64,000 bases of DNA, taken from positions 372,001 through 436,000 of the forward strand of contig CAVZWU010000016.1 of NCBI GenBank assembly GCA_963779095.1. Reading direction: 5' to 3'. The position numbers and the translations under genes were made by a program. Shown here piece after piece: positions 34,201-43,793 of the stretch. The notes beneath the pieces were generated by a model that worked only from the letters and a program-made list of their open reading frames with translations, was not told where the DNA came from and made no database searches. The stretch comes from Roseiarcus sp963779095. GTDB taxonomy: Bacteria; Pseudomonadota; Alphaproteobacteria; Rhizobiales; Beijerinckiaceae. The first letter of the stretch is position 1; each line of letters begins with the position of its first letter.

Positions 34201-35016
34201 ATGAATGAGCCGGTAAATATTGCTGACATAAATGATAAGGGAATCGTCTACTCAATTTGCACATTTGTCACTCGATTTGATCAGTATAAAGCGGCAGTTA
34301 AATCATTTGTAGATCATGGATTCTTTTACCATGACTGCGAGTATATCTATATCGACAATTCCGATAAAAACCAATATGACGCCTATCGAGGGATAAACAA
34401 ATTTCTGACGACGGCAAATGGGAAATATATTATCATATGCCACCAGGACGTGCTTCTGGTCGACGACGATCGTGAGAAGCTCGACGCCGTTCTGGGAGAA
34501 CTCGATCGCATCGATCCGTCATGGGGCGTTTGTGGAAATGGCGGGGGCATGTATCCGGGGCGCCTCGCGCTTCGCCTCACGGACCCGCATGGCGACAATC
34601 AATTCACCGAGCCGCTGCCGCAGAAGGTAAGCGGCCTCGACGAGAACTTCCTCGTCGTTAGGCGCGACGCCAACCTCGCCGTCTCGGCGGATCTGAAGGG
34701 ATTTCATCTTTACGGCACAGATATTTGCATAATGGCGCGGGTGCTCGGCTATACCGCCTATGTCGTCGATTTCCACCTCCGCCATCTGAGCAGCGGAGCG
34801 AGCAAGTATAAGTCGCCGGGCTTCGCGGAGCTTCGTGCGGCGCTGATCGCCAAATATCGTCGGGTGATGCGCCCGCGCACCGCCACAACGACGACGACTG
34901 CAGTCTATCTTGGCGGATCAGCGGCGGTGTCTCCGGTCCTCAACGCCGTCCTCGCGACGGGCATCCCCAAGCGCCTTGGCCGCTTGCCGAAGATGCTGGG
35001 CCTCAAGCGCCAGTGA
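34201..35016 (+). CDS. Glycosyltransferase family 2-like protein
   Basis: 271 residues. The nucleotide-sugar half shows YSICTFVTRFDQYKAAVKSF, YIYIDNSDKN and IIICHQDVLLVDDD, a GT-A-like arrangement with an Asp-rich metal site. Later segments (GTDICIMARVLGYTAYVVDF, HLRHLSSGASK) resemble the acceptor-side region of short GT2 proteins. GGAGG stands 7 nt before the ATG. The first 240 nt are strikingly AT-rich and the remainder GC-rich, so the gene may be a recombinant. A sugar-transfer role in glycan assembly is likely but the substrate is unknown. Confidence 0.7.
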   Translation: MNEPVNIADINDKGIVYSICTFVTRFDQYKAAVKSFVDHGFFYHDCEYIYIDNSDKNQYDAYRGINKFLTTANGKYIIICHQDVLLVDDDREKLDAVLGELDRIDPSWGVCGNGGGMYPGRLALRLTDPHGDNQFTEPLPQKVSGLDENFLVVRRDANLAVSADLKGFHLYGTDICIMARVLGYTAYVVDFHLRHLSSGASKYKSPGFAELRAALIAKYRRVMRPRTATTTTTAVYLGGSAAVSPVLNAVLATGIPKRLGRLPKMLGLKRQ

Positions 35017-35058
35017 ACGACGAGGCGCCGGGCGCCGCGGCAGCGATCAGGAGCAAAG

Positions 35059-35745
35059 ATGGATTCCCTAGCGCCGTCCTACGATCACAAGGAGCAAACC
35101 TACTTCGCCGGTCAGCGGAGCGATCTCATCGATCGGCTCGCCGTCGACCGCAACCGCGCGATCCTCGAGATCGGTTGCGCCGAGGGATCGACCGGCGCCT
35201 ATGCGAAGCATGAGGGCAAGTGCGGACTCTATGTGGGAGTGGAACTGTTCCCCGCCGCTGCAAGCGTCGCGGCGTCGCGCATCGATCGGGTTTACACGGC
35301 GAACATCGAAAGCTTCGATCCGCCGGAGCCACGCGAAACCTTCGACGTTCTGATCGCCGGCGAAGTCCTGGAGCATATGGTCGATCCGTGGGCGGTTTTG
35401 CGGCGGCTCAGGACCTATCTGCGCCCCGGCGGGCTCATCATGGCGAGTTCGCCGAACGTTTCGCACTATTCGGTCATCGGCATGCTTCTGAAAGGAGATT
35501 GGAAGCTGGCGGACAGCGGCCGGATGGATCGGACCCATCTCCGGTGGTTCACCCCCAGGTCCTACGCCGATATGTTCCGAACCTGCGGCTTTGAGGTCGT
35601 CTCCACGGAGCCGCTGAGAGCGCCGGGCCAGGCGGCGAGGCTCATCGCCAAATTGAGCGGCGGCCGTCTCGAACATCTGTTCATTAGCCAAATTGTCGTG
35701 GTCGGCAAGAAGACCGGGGTCTCGACTCCGGTTGACGGTAGGTGA
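35059..35745 (+). CDS. Class I SAM-dependent methyltransferase
   Basis: 228 residues with the Rossmann methyltransferase fold. Motif I is AILEIGCAEGSTGAYAK, the acidic strand-2 end is YVGVEL, motif IV is FDVLIAGEVLEHMVDPW and the post-motif is YLRPGGLIMASSPNVSHYS. The RTHLRWFTPRSYADMF segment is common in methyltransferases of polysaccharide loci. An AGGAGC site precedes the ATG. It follows the glycosyltransferase by 42 nt, so both are probably in one transcript. Confidence 0.83.
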   Translation: MDSLAPSYDHKEQTYFAGQRSDLIDRLAVDRNRAILEIGCAEGSTGAYAKHEGKCGLYVGVELFPAAASVAASRIDRVYTANIESFDPPEPRETFDVLIAGEVLEHMVDPWAVLRRLRTYLRPGGLIMASSPNVSHYSVIGMLLKGDWKLADSGRMDRTHLRWFTPRSYADMFRTCGFEVVSTEPLRAPGQAARLIAKLSGGRLEHLFISQIVVVGKKTGVSTPVDGR

Positions 35746-35999
35746 GAGCGTTGCGCCGCAGGTGAGTCGCCGGCAGGTCCAGCCGCTTTAATGACCGCGA
35801 GCAACTCGGCCGCGTCACGATGCGTGTTTTATTTACCCGGCCACCAAACCCGCCGATGTCGCGGCTTCAACAGCGCGCCGCGAACGGGGGTTGGGCGAGA
35901 GCGCAAAAACTAGACAATTTCTGTGGATTTAGGACTTTATAGCAAAATAATGTTTGCGGGCGCAGGGTTTGGCGCTATCATCCGATTCGGGTCTGGTGA

Positions 36000-36953
36000 T
36001 TGTGGCGGCGTCAGGCGGGGCGCAAGGTCGTGGAGATTGTCGAACTTCCGCCGCTTAAGCGCGGCATCGAATGGCCCACGGCCGGGCTGGCTTTCGCCAT
36101 TTGCGGGCCGTGGTTCTTGGGGACGTATTTCTATCGGGACCTTCCGTGGTGGACCCTGGCCGCGCTCGGCGCCTGGATCATCGCGTGGCAACTGAACCTG
36201 CAGCACGAGACCATGCACGGCCATCCGACCCGCAACCGCCGCCTCAATCAGGCGATCGGCTCCTGGCCCCTGTCGCTGTGGCTTCCCTATTCGATCTATC
36301 GCTCCACCCACCTTGCCCACCATCGCGACGAGAATCTGACCGATCCCCTCGAGGGCCCGGAAAGCTACTATTGGACGTCGTCCGGATGGGGCGGCCTCGG
36401 TCCGGTATGGCGTACGCTTGCTGTTGCCCGGACGACGCTCCTCGGGCGGATGGCCATCGGGCCTGCCTTTCTGATCGGGGGTTTCATTCTCGATCGATTG
36501 CGCGACGCCTGGCGCGGCAAGCGGGGCGCGCGCCGGGCTCTGGCGCGCCATCTCATTCTGTGCGCGCCGGTGCTGATCTGGCTGATCGCCATCTGCCGGA
36601 TGCCGCTTTGGATTTACGTCGCCTGCTTCGTCTATCCCGGCGCGAGCCTTGCGATGGTGCGCTCGTTCGCCGAACATCGCGCCCTGCCCGAGGCTGAGCG
36701 GCGCACGGCGATCGTCGAGAACGCATGGATTCTGGGGCCGCTGTTCCTGTTCAACAACCTCCATGCGGCGCATCACCTGCGCCACCGGCTGCCGTGGTAT
36801 CAACTTCCGAAATTCTATCGCCTCAATCGGGCCGCGCTGATCAAGCGCAACGGCGGCCTCGTCTATCACGGCTATTTCGATGTCGCGCGGCGCTATCTCT
36901 TGAGGCCGCACGACAAGCCGATTCATCCGGGCTGGGACCAACGGGCGGCGTGA
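36000..36953 (+). CDS. Membrane fatty acid desaturase-like protein
   Basis: Integral membrane di-iron oxygenase of about 317 residues. The three histidine boxes are clear: HETMHGH near residue 75, HLAHHRD near 103 and HAAHHLRH near 258, with four or more hydrophobic helices between them. The family includes acyl-lipid desaturases and carotenoid hydroxylases; the sequence does not decide. The start may instead be GTG 36030, since no ribosome site is obvious. The PhnD-like gene starts by overlapping its stop codon. Confidence 0.8.
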   Translation: MWRRQAGRKVVEIVELPPLKRGIEWPTAGLAFAICGPWFLGTYFYRDLPWWTLAALGAWIIAWQLNLQHETMHGHPTRNRRLNQAIGSWPLSLWLPYSIYRSTHLAHHRDENLTDPLEGPESYYWTSSGWGGLGPVWRTLAVARTTLLGRMAIGPAFLIGGFILDRLRDAWRGKRGARRALARHLILCAPVLIWLIAICRMPLWIYVACFVYPGASLAMVRSFAEHRALPEAERRTAIVENAWILGPLFLFNNLHAAHHLRHRLPWYQLPKFYRLNRAALIKRNGGLVYHGYFDVARRYLLRPHDKPIHPGWDQRAA

Positions 36954-37765
36954 GCGGCGAAGGCCCGATCGCGTTCCTGCCGATGTACGATTTTCCGTGG
37001 ACCGCCGCGGCCAACGACGCGCTCTGGGCGTCGATTTCCGCCCGCCTGCGAGGCCGGCGTTCGATCGCCGGCGACGGCTTGCTCGCGGCGGCGACTTGGC
37101 CGCGCTCTGGCGAGATCCCGGCCTCGTTTTCGGCCAGACCTGCGGCTACCCCTATGTGAGCGGCCTCAAGGACGCGGTGACTTTGATCGCGGCGCCGGAA
37201 TACGGGTTTCCCGGCTGCGAAGGCGCTTCGCATCGAAGCTTCATCATCCGCGCCGCCCGCGACCCGCGCCGTTCTTTTAGCGAATTCAGGGGCGCGACCG
37301 CCGCGCTCAACGCCCATGACAGCAACACCGGCATGAATTTGTTCCGCGCCGCGATCGCCCGTCGCGGGCGGCGCGCCCTTCTTCGGCGCAGTCGATCGTC
37401 ACCGGCTCGCACGAGGCGAGCCTGGCCGCGGTCGCGGACGGTCGTCGCGGATCTCGCCTCGATCGATTGCGTCAGCTTCGCGCTCCTTGAGCGCGGCCGC
37501 CCCGCGCTCATCGAGCGCGTCGCCATCGTCGCGGAGAGCCAGGCTTTCGCCGGGCCTGCCGTTCATCGCCGCCGCTGGCCTTCCGCAGACGACAATCGCC
37601 GCGGTGCGCGAGGCGCTGTTCGCGGCGCTCAAGGACCCGGACCTCGCCGAAGCGCGAGCAGCGCTCGGCCTCAAGGGCGCGCGCGTCGCGACGGCCGCCG
37701 ACTACGATCGCGTCATCGAGATCGAGCGCGACGCAGGATCTGCGGGCTATGCGCGGCTCGCCTAG
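36950..37765 (+). CDS. PhnD-like substrate-binding protein (several frameshifts)
   Basis: Periplasmic-binding-fold protein of the phosphonate/phosphite type. The start is GTG 36950, overlapping the desaturase stop: PIAFLPMYDFPWTAAANDAL. After a frame change comes LWRDPGLVFGQTCGYPYVSG, then EYGFPGCEGASHRSFIIRAA and ALNAHDSNTGMNLFRAAIA. The C-terminal part (ADLASIDCVSFALLER, GLPFIAAAGLPQTTIAAVRE) needs two or more further shifts. There is no signal peptide and no permease or ATPase next to it, so it may be a stand-alone cytoplasmic binding protein. Confidence 0.68.
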
Positions 37766-37820
37766 CGCCAAGATCCGGGCCTCGACAACCTGTGCTCGAA
37801 CCCCCGCGACAGCCGACGGG

Positions 37821-37870
37821 AATAAACGCTCATAAACGCCAATAAGCGCTAGTAAATGCTAATAAGCGCT
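37821..37870 (+). repeat. Five tandem 10-bp repeats (consensus aaTAAgCGCT)
   Basis: Five direct 10-bp units in register (aataaacgct, cataaacgcc, aataagcgct, agtaaatgct, aataagcgct), then an inverted relative at about 37886-37902 (gtttactagcgtttatt). One repeat per helical turn puts all units on one face of the DNA. They sit between the PhnD-like gene and the IS66 insertion. Confidence 0.5.
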
Positions 37871-37952
37871 AGCAAAATAGCTGTCGTTTACTAGCGTTTA
37901 TTTTTCCGAATTGAGCCTTTTCAATGGGTTGCGGGCGATTGGAGTAAAAATA
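37869..37952 (-). pseudogene. 3' part of a small ORF split by IS66
   Basis: Continuation, across the IS66 insertion, of the reading frame that starts near 39153. Joined through the 8-bp duplicated target it reads YFYSNRPQPIEKAQFGKI, then NASKRQLFC and a TAG. See the 5' part at 39033-39153. Confidence 0.4.
37945..37952. repeat. Left 8-bp target duplication of IS66 (TAAAAATA)
   Basis: TAAAAATA directly before the left end of the element, repeated exactly at 39033-39040. Confidence 0.85.
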
Positions 37953-39032
37953 GTAACTCCCAAGCCGGGTGAGTCCGAATTGTCACACGGTGTGTGAGAT
38001 CGTTGAGGTTTTGCGAGATTTTCGAGACGGGCGGGGGCGAACCGTGAGTTAAGGTGGGGATGATTCTCCCTGCCGAAGTTCAGGCGCTGATCGAAGCGCT
38101 CCGGAGCGAGATTTCCGCGCTTCGCTCGGAGGTCGCCGATTTGCGGCGGGAGAACGAGGGCCTTCGAGCCGAGAACGCCGAGCTTCGGCGCCGGCTGGAT
38201 CTGGACAGCACGACGAGCTCCAAGCCGCCTTCGAGCGACGGGCTGAGGAAGAAGTCGCGCCTTCCCGGCAGCCTTCGCGGCCGTTCGGGCAAGGCGAGCG
38301 GGGGACAGCGGGGCCACAAGGGCGACACGCTGCGGCGGACGGCGACGCCCGACTGGGTCGTCCGACACGAGGCTGCGGCGTGCCGGCGCTGCCGGGCGGC
38401 GCTCGCGGCTTCGATGCAGACCGGGGTGGAGACGCTCAGTGACTTCGCGGACGTCGCTCACGCCTTCTGCAACGCCCATCACCTGCGCGAACTCAAGGCG
38501 CTCATCGAGATCGACAAGGAGCCGTGGGCGCAAGCCATGCGCGACGTCCTCCTCGACGCCGCAAAGGCCGTGCGCCAAGCCAAAGAGGCCGGCGCCCGGG
38601 CGCTCGAACCCGAACGCGTGCAAGGCTTCGTCGACCGCTACTGGCAGGCCGTTCGGGAAGGGCTCGCCTTCCATCGCGCCCTGCCGGCCTTCGATCCTTC
38701 GCCCGGCTCGAAAAAACGAAAGAAGCAGCGCCCAGGCCATAATCTCCTCATCCGCTTCAAGACCTTCAAGGACGAGACCCTGCGCTTCCTCGTCGACTTC
38801 GACGTCCCGTTCACCAATAACCTGGCCGAACAGGACCTGCGCATGGCCAAGGTCAAAATGAAAATCTCGGGCGGCTTCCGCACCTTCGAAGGCGCTCACG
38901 TCTTCGTCCGCATGAGGTCCATCGTCTCCACCGCACGAAAGCACGGCCTCAACATTCTCAAAGCCCTCACTGCAAACCCCTCCCAACTCCTCCTCGCAAT
39001 CGCAGCCTGAAAACAGACGGCTTGGGAGTTAC
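37953..39032 (+). mobile_element. Compact IS66-family element (1080 bp)
   Basis: The ends are inverted repeats GTAACTCCCAAGCCG, identical over 15 bp (left 37953, right 39032 on the other strand). They are flanked by a perfect 8-bp duplication, the IS66 hallmark. Only a shortened tnpC is present; tnpA and tnpB are absent. The element is under half the usual size. Confidence 0.88.
38054..39010 (+). pseudogene. tnpC: IS66 TnpC transposase with in-frame internal deletion
   Basis: 318 residues against about 450-520 in complete TnpC. The N-terminal coiled-coil (residues 8-50) and the linker TTSSKPPSSDGLRKKSR are present, and the zinc-finger region is entered (CRRCRAAL). At about residue 125 (AASMQTGVETLSDF) the sequence jumps directly to VAHAFCNAHHLRELKALIE and continues to the normal C-terminus. 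The missing middle holds the zinc-finger remainder and the first catalytic Asp region, so the protein should not be catalytic, although the frame stays open. Confidence 0.82.
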
Positions 39033-39040
39033 TAAAAATA
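39033..39040. repeat. Right 8-bp target duplication of IS66 (TAAAAATA)
   Basis: Exact copy of the left duplication, directly after the element's right end. Confidence 0.85.
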
Positions 39041-39153
39041 TTCCCTCTTTGCTTCCTCCCTCGCGCGCCGGTTGTGGTCGACCCAGCCTTTTCCCTTTTC
39101 AAACAGCCGCGGCCTCTCCTCGCCGCCGGGCTGCTGATCCAGGCGCGAGACAC
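39033..39153 (-). pseudogene. 5' part of a small LexA-box-preceded ORF split by IS66
   Basis: From GTG 39153, allowing one base shift near 39144, the frame reads SRLDQQPGGEERPRLFEKGK, then GWVDHNRRAREEAKREYF and is stopped by the IS66 insertion. The remainder is at 37869-37952, giving about 64 residues in all, basic and hydrophilic. No family recognised. A LexA box lies 13 nt upstream, suggesting DNA-damage control before the disruption. Existence as a real gene is inferred. Confidence 0.4.
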
Positions 39154-39165
39154 AATTCCGAATAA

Positions 39166-39180
39166 GAACATATAAAGAAC
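39166..39180 (-). promoter_or_regulatory. LexA (SOS) box, alphaproteobacterial type
   Basis: GAAC-ATATAAA-GAAC, on the minus strand GTTC-TTTATAT-GTTC: the direct-repeat GTTC-N7-GTTC operator of alphaproteobacterial LexA, in AT-rich surroundings. It lies directly upstream of the small ORF split by IS66. The DNA between it and zapE (39181-39423) holds no gene I can support. Confidence 0.65.
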
Positions 39181-39423
39181 ATCGCTGCCCTTGTCAAGGG
39201 AAAGTCACCTTCCCTGACCGAGGGTCCGCCGACGAGCCCGCCCACGCGCGCGCTCGGCCCGACCCGAGAGCACGAGGGCCTGAAATGCAGCCAAGGGAAA
39301 CGCTCTGCGCGCCGCTCCCCAAGGCGAGCCTTTCTTGCGATGCCTCCCAAGGCCAGAAGCTTTGCGGCGGTCCGGATGCCCGCTTTTGCGACAGGGAAGG
39401 CCGTTCGCAGGCGCTGACCGCGG

Positions 39424-40597
39424 TCACGTCTCCACGATGCCGCCAAGATCGCCCGCCTGCGCGCCGCTCTCGCGCCCGTGCGGCAGCGCGAGATAGTCGG
39501 CCGAGCGCATTTCGTAGAGACGCGAGGCGGTGCGCTTGAATTCGAACGCCTCGGCGCCGTCCGCGCCCGAGTACAGCTTCTCCGGTTCGCCTGCCGCCGA
39601 GGCGATCAGCTTGATCCGCATGTCGTAGAGGGCGTCGATCGAGGATGATGAATCGCCTGGCCTCGTTGCGCTCGCTCGCGCCCATGACGGGGATGCGGTC
39701 GAGGATGAGGGTGTGGAAGCGCTGGGCGAGCTTGAGATAATCGGCCGCCCCGAGCGGGCGGCGGCACAGCGAATCGAAATCGAAACGCGCGACGCCGTCG
39801 ATCGCCTGCGGCGCGTCGAGACGGCGCCCGAGCAGCTCGATCGTCATCGGCTCGCCGCGCTCGTGGCCGGTCAGCGCCAGAAACGCCGCGTCGAGCGCGG
39901 CGTCCGCCTTCGGGCCGAGCGGCGTATAATAGACCGGCGCGCGCCTGAGTTTCTCGCAGCCGGTAGTCCGTGCGCGCGTCGAGTTCGATCACCTCGAGCC
40001 GCTCTTTCAGAAGCGCGATGAACGGCAGGAACAGCGCCCGGTTGAGCCCGTCCTTGTAGAGGTCGCAGGGCGCGACGTTCGAGGTCGCAACCACCACCAC
40101 GCCCGGCCGCGAACAGAGCCGTGAACAGCCGCCCCAAGATCATCGCGTCGGCGATGTCGCGCACCGAAAATTCGTCGAAGCAAAGCAGCGAAGCCTCGCG
40201 CGCGAGCTCCGCCGCGACCGGCGCGATCGGGTCTTCGCCCGTCGACCTCGCCGCGCTTCAGCGCCTGTCGCCATTGATGCAGGCGGGCGTGGACGTCGGC
40301 CATGAAGGCGTGAAAATGCGCCCGGCGCTTGAGCGGCGCCGGGGCGGCGTCGAAGAACATGTCCATCAGCATCGTCTTGCCGCGGCCGACGGGCCCATGG
40401 ATGTAGAGGCCGCGCGGCGGCTCGGGCGGCTTCATGCCGAACAGGCGCGAGAAGCCGCTCGGCTTGCCCTCGGCCCTATAGCCGTTCAGTTTCGCCGCGA
40501 GCGCGTCGAGCTTCTGCGCAAGCCTCGCCTGCGCCGGGTCGAATTCGAAACTGCGGTTGGAAACGAGCGCGCGGTAGCGCTCGGCGATGGCGGTCAT
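39424..40597 (-). CDS. zapE: Cell division ATPase ZapE/AFG1 (multiple frameshifts)
   Basis: AFG1-like ATPase that acts on the FtsZ ring. The pieces are in order on the minus strand but in different frames: MTAIAERYRALVSNRSFEFD, Walker A HGPVGRGKTMLMDMFF, HFHAFMADVHARLHQWRQAL, Walker B LLCFDEFSVRDIADAMILGR, VVVATSNVAPCDLYKDGLNR, YLKLAQRFHTLILDRIPVMG, and the C-terminal FEFKRTASRLYEMRSADYLA. At least five one-base shifts (near 40240, 40105, 39960, 39860 and 39640) must be corrected. All expected segments are present, so sequence errors are likelier than decay. Confidence 0.8.
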
Positions 40598-40603
40598 GCG
40601 CGC

Positions 40604-40728
40604 GCGTCATTGCGAGGAGGCGCAGCGACGAAGCAATCCAAGGGACGTACGGGCGCGGTCCCTTGATTGCTTCGCCAAAGCCCGTCCGGAAGGACGGGCG
40701 CTTCGACGCCTGTGGCTCGCAATGACGC
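40604..40728. repeat. Palindromic intergenic repeat (REP/BIME-like)
   Basis: Long imperfect palindrome: GCGTCATTGCGAG at the left end and CTCGCAATGACGC at the right, with inner arms containing gaagcaatccaaggga and its inverse tcccttgattgcttc, and a smaller hairpin cccgtccggaaggacggg. This is a widespread alphaproteobacterial intergenic repeat type. It sits between polA and zapE. Confidence 0.7.
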
Positions 40729-40753
40729 ATTTCGATGCTGAACGCAGCGGGCG

Positions 40754-43700
40754 CTAATGCGCCTCTTCCCAGTTCTGCGCCGCGTGCGCGTCGACTTTCA
40801 GCGGCGCGTGCAGCTTCACCGCGGGCTCCGGCGCATCGACCATCACTTTGGCCACGACCGGCAGCGTCGCCTCGACTTCGCTCGTCCGGCGCCTCGAACA
40901 CCAATTCGTCGTGGACAGTGAGCAGCATCTGCGCGCTCAGGCCCGCCTTGGCGAGAGCGTCGTCCATGCGCACCATCGCGCGGCGGATGATGTCGGCCGC
41001 CGAGCCCTGGAGGGGCGCGTTGATCGCGGCGCGCTCGTTGAACGCGCGCTCCGAAGGGTTCGACGCGTTGATGCGCGGATAGTGGCACTTGCGGCCGAAC
41101 AAAGTGGTCACATAGCCGTTGGCGCGCGCAATCTTCTTCGTCGCTTCCATGTAGTCGCGAATGCCGGGGAAGCGCTCGAAATATTTCCTGATGTAGTCGC
41201 CGGCCTCGTTGCGCGCGATGCCGAGCTGATTGGCGAGGCCGAAGGCCGAGATGCCATAGATGATGCCGAAATTGATCGCTTTCGCGCGCCGCCGGACCTC
41301 GCTCGGCATGCCCCGCGATCGGGACGCCGAACATTTCCGAAGCGGTCATGGCGTGAATGTCGAGTTCGTCGGCGAAGGCCTGCTTGAGCGCCGGGATGTC
41401 GGCGAGATGGGCGAGGAGCCTGAGCTCGATCTGGCTGTAGTCGGCGGAGATGAGCTTGCGTCCCTGCGGCGCGACGAAGGCGCGGCGGATCTTTCGTCCT
41501 TCCTCGGTGCGGATCGGAATGTTCTGCAGGTTGGGCTCAGACGACGACAGGCGCCCGGTCGTGGTCGAGGCGAGCGCGTAGGCCGTGTGGACGCGGCCGG
41601 TTCGCGGATTGACGAAGCCCGGCAGAGCGTCGGTATAGGTCGACTTGAGCTTGGCGATCTGCCGCCATTCGAGCACGCGCGCGGGCAGTTGATGGCCTTC
41701 GGCGGCGAGGTCCTCGAGCACGCTCGCCGTCGTCGACCAGGCGCCGGTCGCGGTCTTCTTGCCGCCCGGCAAGCCCATCTGCCCGAACAGGATGTCGCCA
41801 AGCTGCTTCGGCGATCCGGGGTTGAAGGGCGCGCCGACGATTTCGTTGATCTCGTCCTCGAGCGACGCCCATGCGCTGAGAGAACTCGCCCGTCATGCGG
41901 GAGAGGATGTTGCGGTCGATCGCGATCCCGCGCCGCTCCATGCGCGCCAGCACCTCGACGAGCGGACGCTCGAGCCGCTCGTAGACTGTCGTCATCTTCT
42001 CGGCGACGAGGCGCGGCTTCAAGACGCGCGTGAGACGCAGCGCGATATCCGCCTTCTCCGCTCCATACTCGCACGCCTTTTCGATCGGTCGCGCGCGCGA
42101 AGCCCATGAAAGTTGCGGCCCGAGCCGGCGATCTCGCTGAGGGGAATGGGTTTATGGCCGAGAAAGCGCTCGGAGAGCGTATCGAGGCTATGATCGTCGC
42201 CGGTCGCGCCCGCGTCCAGCGTGTAGGAAAGCAGCATCGCGTCGTCGATCGGCGCGACGCTGACGCCGCGCAGGGCGAACACGTGCATGTCGAACTTGAG
42301 GTCGTGGCCGATCTTGAGGACGCCCGGCGATTCCAGCAGCGGCTTCAACAGCGCGATCGCTTCCGCTTCCGTGAGCTGGTCGGGGGCAAGGCCCGCGCCG
42401 TCGAAAAGATCGTCTTCGCCTGTCCGATGGCCGATTGGGACGTAGCAGGCTTCTCCCGGCTTGAGCGCCAGCGAGACGCCGATGAGCTCGCCCTGCAGCG
42501 GGTCGGGCGACGACGTCTCCACGTCGATGGCGACTGATGGCCTTCGTCCGCGCCGCGCGCGATCCATGGCTCAAGCTCGGCCGCGGTCCGCACGATCTTG
42601 TAGGCGGCGCGGTCGATCGGAGCGCGCGCTTGCATTGCGCGCGCGGCGGCGAGGTCCGCGGGCGCTGCGCCCTGGCAGCGTGGTCTTGGCTCGCGGAGGC
42701 GCAGGAGCAGGAACTCCCGGGGCTGCGGGCGCGCGCTCCGGCAGGCGCCTCGCCTTCTCGCTCCAAAAGCGCCACGCCCTGGCCGCCTGGCCAGGCCGCG
42801 GGGCCGACGAAGCGCGGGTCGGGGTCGATCGAGCCCGCGTCGACGCCGCAGATCTCGGCGACGCGGCGGGTGAGGGTCGTGAGCTCCATCGCCTTGCAGA
42901 ACGCGACGAGCCGCTTGCCGTCGAGCTGAGGCGTCGCCAGCGCCTCGAGCGGCGTCTCGACCGGCACGTTGCGATCCAGAGTGACGAGCTCTTTCGAGAT
43001 TCTGATGCGCTTGACGCTCTCGGGGTCGGTCAGCGCTTCGCGCCGCTTCGGCTGCTTGATCTCGCTTGCGCGCGCGAGCAGCGTCTCGAGGTCGCCATAT
43101 TCGGTGATGAGCTGCGCTGCGGTCTTGAGCCCGATGCCGGGCGCGCCCGGCACGTTGTCGGTCGAATCGCCGGCAAGCGCCTGGACGTCGATCACCCTGT
43201 CAGGCCCGACGCCGAAATATTCGACCACCTCGGCCGGGCCGAAGCGCCGCTCCTCGCGAGAGCCTGCGACCCCGGCCTGGCCCGAAGCCGGGTCGTACAT
43301 CGAGACGCACGGGATCGACGAGCTGCATAAGGTCCTTGTCGGCCGAGACGATGAGGACATCGGCGCCGGCCTCGCGCGCCTGACGGGCGTAAGTGGCGAT
43401 GATGTCGTCGGCCTCGTAGCGGCCCTGCTCGATCGGGACCATGCCGAACGCCGAGACGGTGGCGCGCATCAGGGGGAACTGCGGCACGAGCTCGTCGGGC
43501 GGATCCTTCCGGTGCGCCTTGTAGGCAGGGTAGATGTCGCGCCGGAACGAGTTCTCCGTCTTGTCGAAGATCATCGCGAGATGGGTCGGCTTGTGGCCCG
43601 CCGCTCCGTCGCGGATGAACTGCAGCACCTTGGTGGCGAACAGGCGCACCGCGCCGGTCGGGAGGCGATCGGTCCGGTAGTTGTACTTCTGGTCCTGGCG

Positions 43701-43793
43701 GATCGACTGATAATAGGCGCGGAAGACAAACGACGAGCCGTCGATGAGAAAAACATGGTCGCCGGGGCCGACCGGACGGTGGGGCTGGGTCAT
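40754..43793 (-). CDS. polA: DNA polymerase I (many frameshifts)
   Basis: Repair and replication polymerase. All three domains are present in order but spread over changing frames. The 5'-nuclease has FLIDGSSFVFRAYYQS, YEADDIIATYARQA and ALAGDSTDNVPGAPGIGLKT. The 3'-5' exonuclease has VAIDVETSSPDPLQGE and KIGHDLKFDMHVFALRG. The polymerase has motif A LISADYSQIELRLLAHLAD, motif B RRRAKAINFGIIYGISAFGL and motif C LLTVHDELVFEAPDE, ending NWEEAH. About eight one-base shifts break the frame. An ATG at 43793 gives MTQPHRPVGPGDH. Retention of every motif points to consensus indels rather than loss. Confidence 0.85.

Noticed and set aside
37821..37912. CRISPR array
   Set aside because: Units are 10 bp with no spacers; no cas genes in the window.
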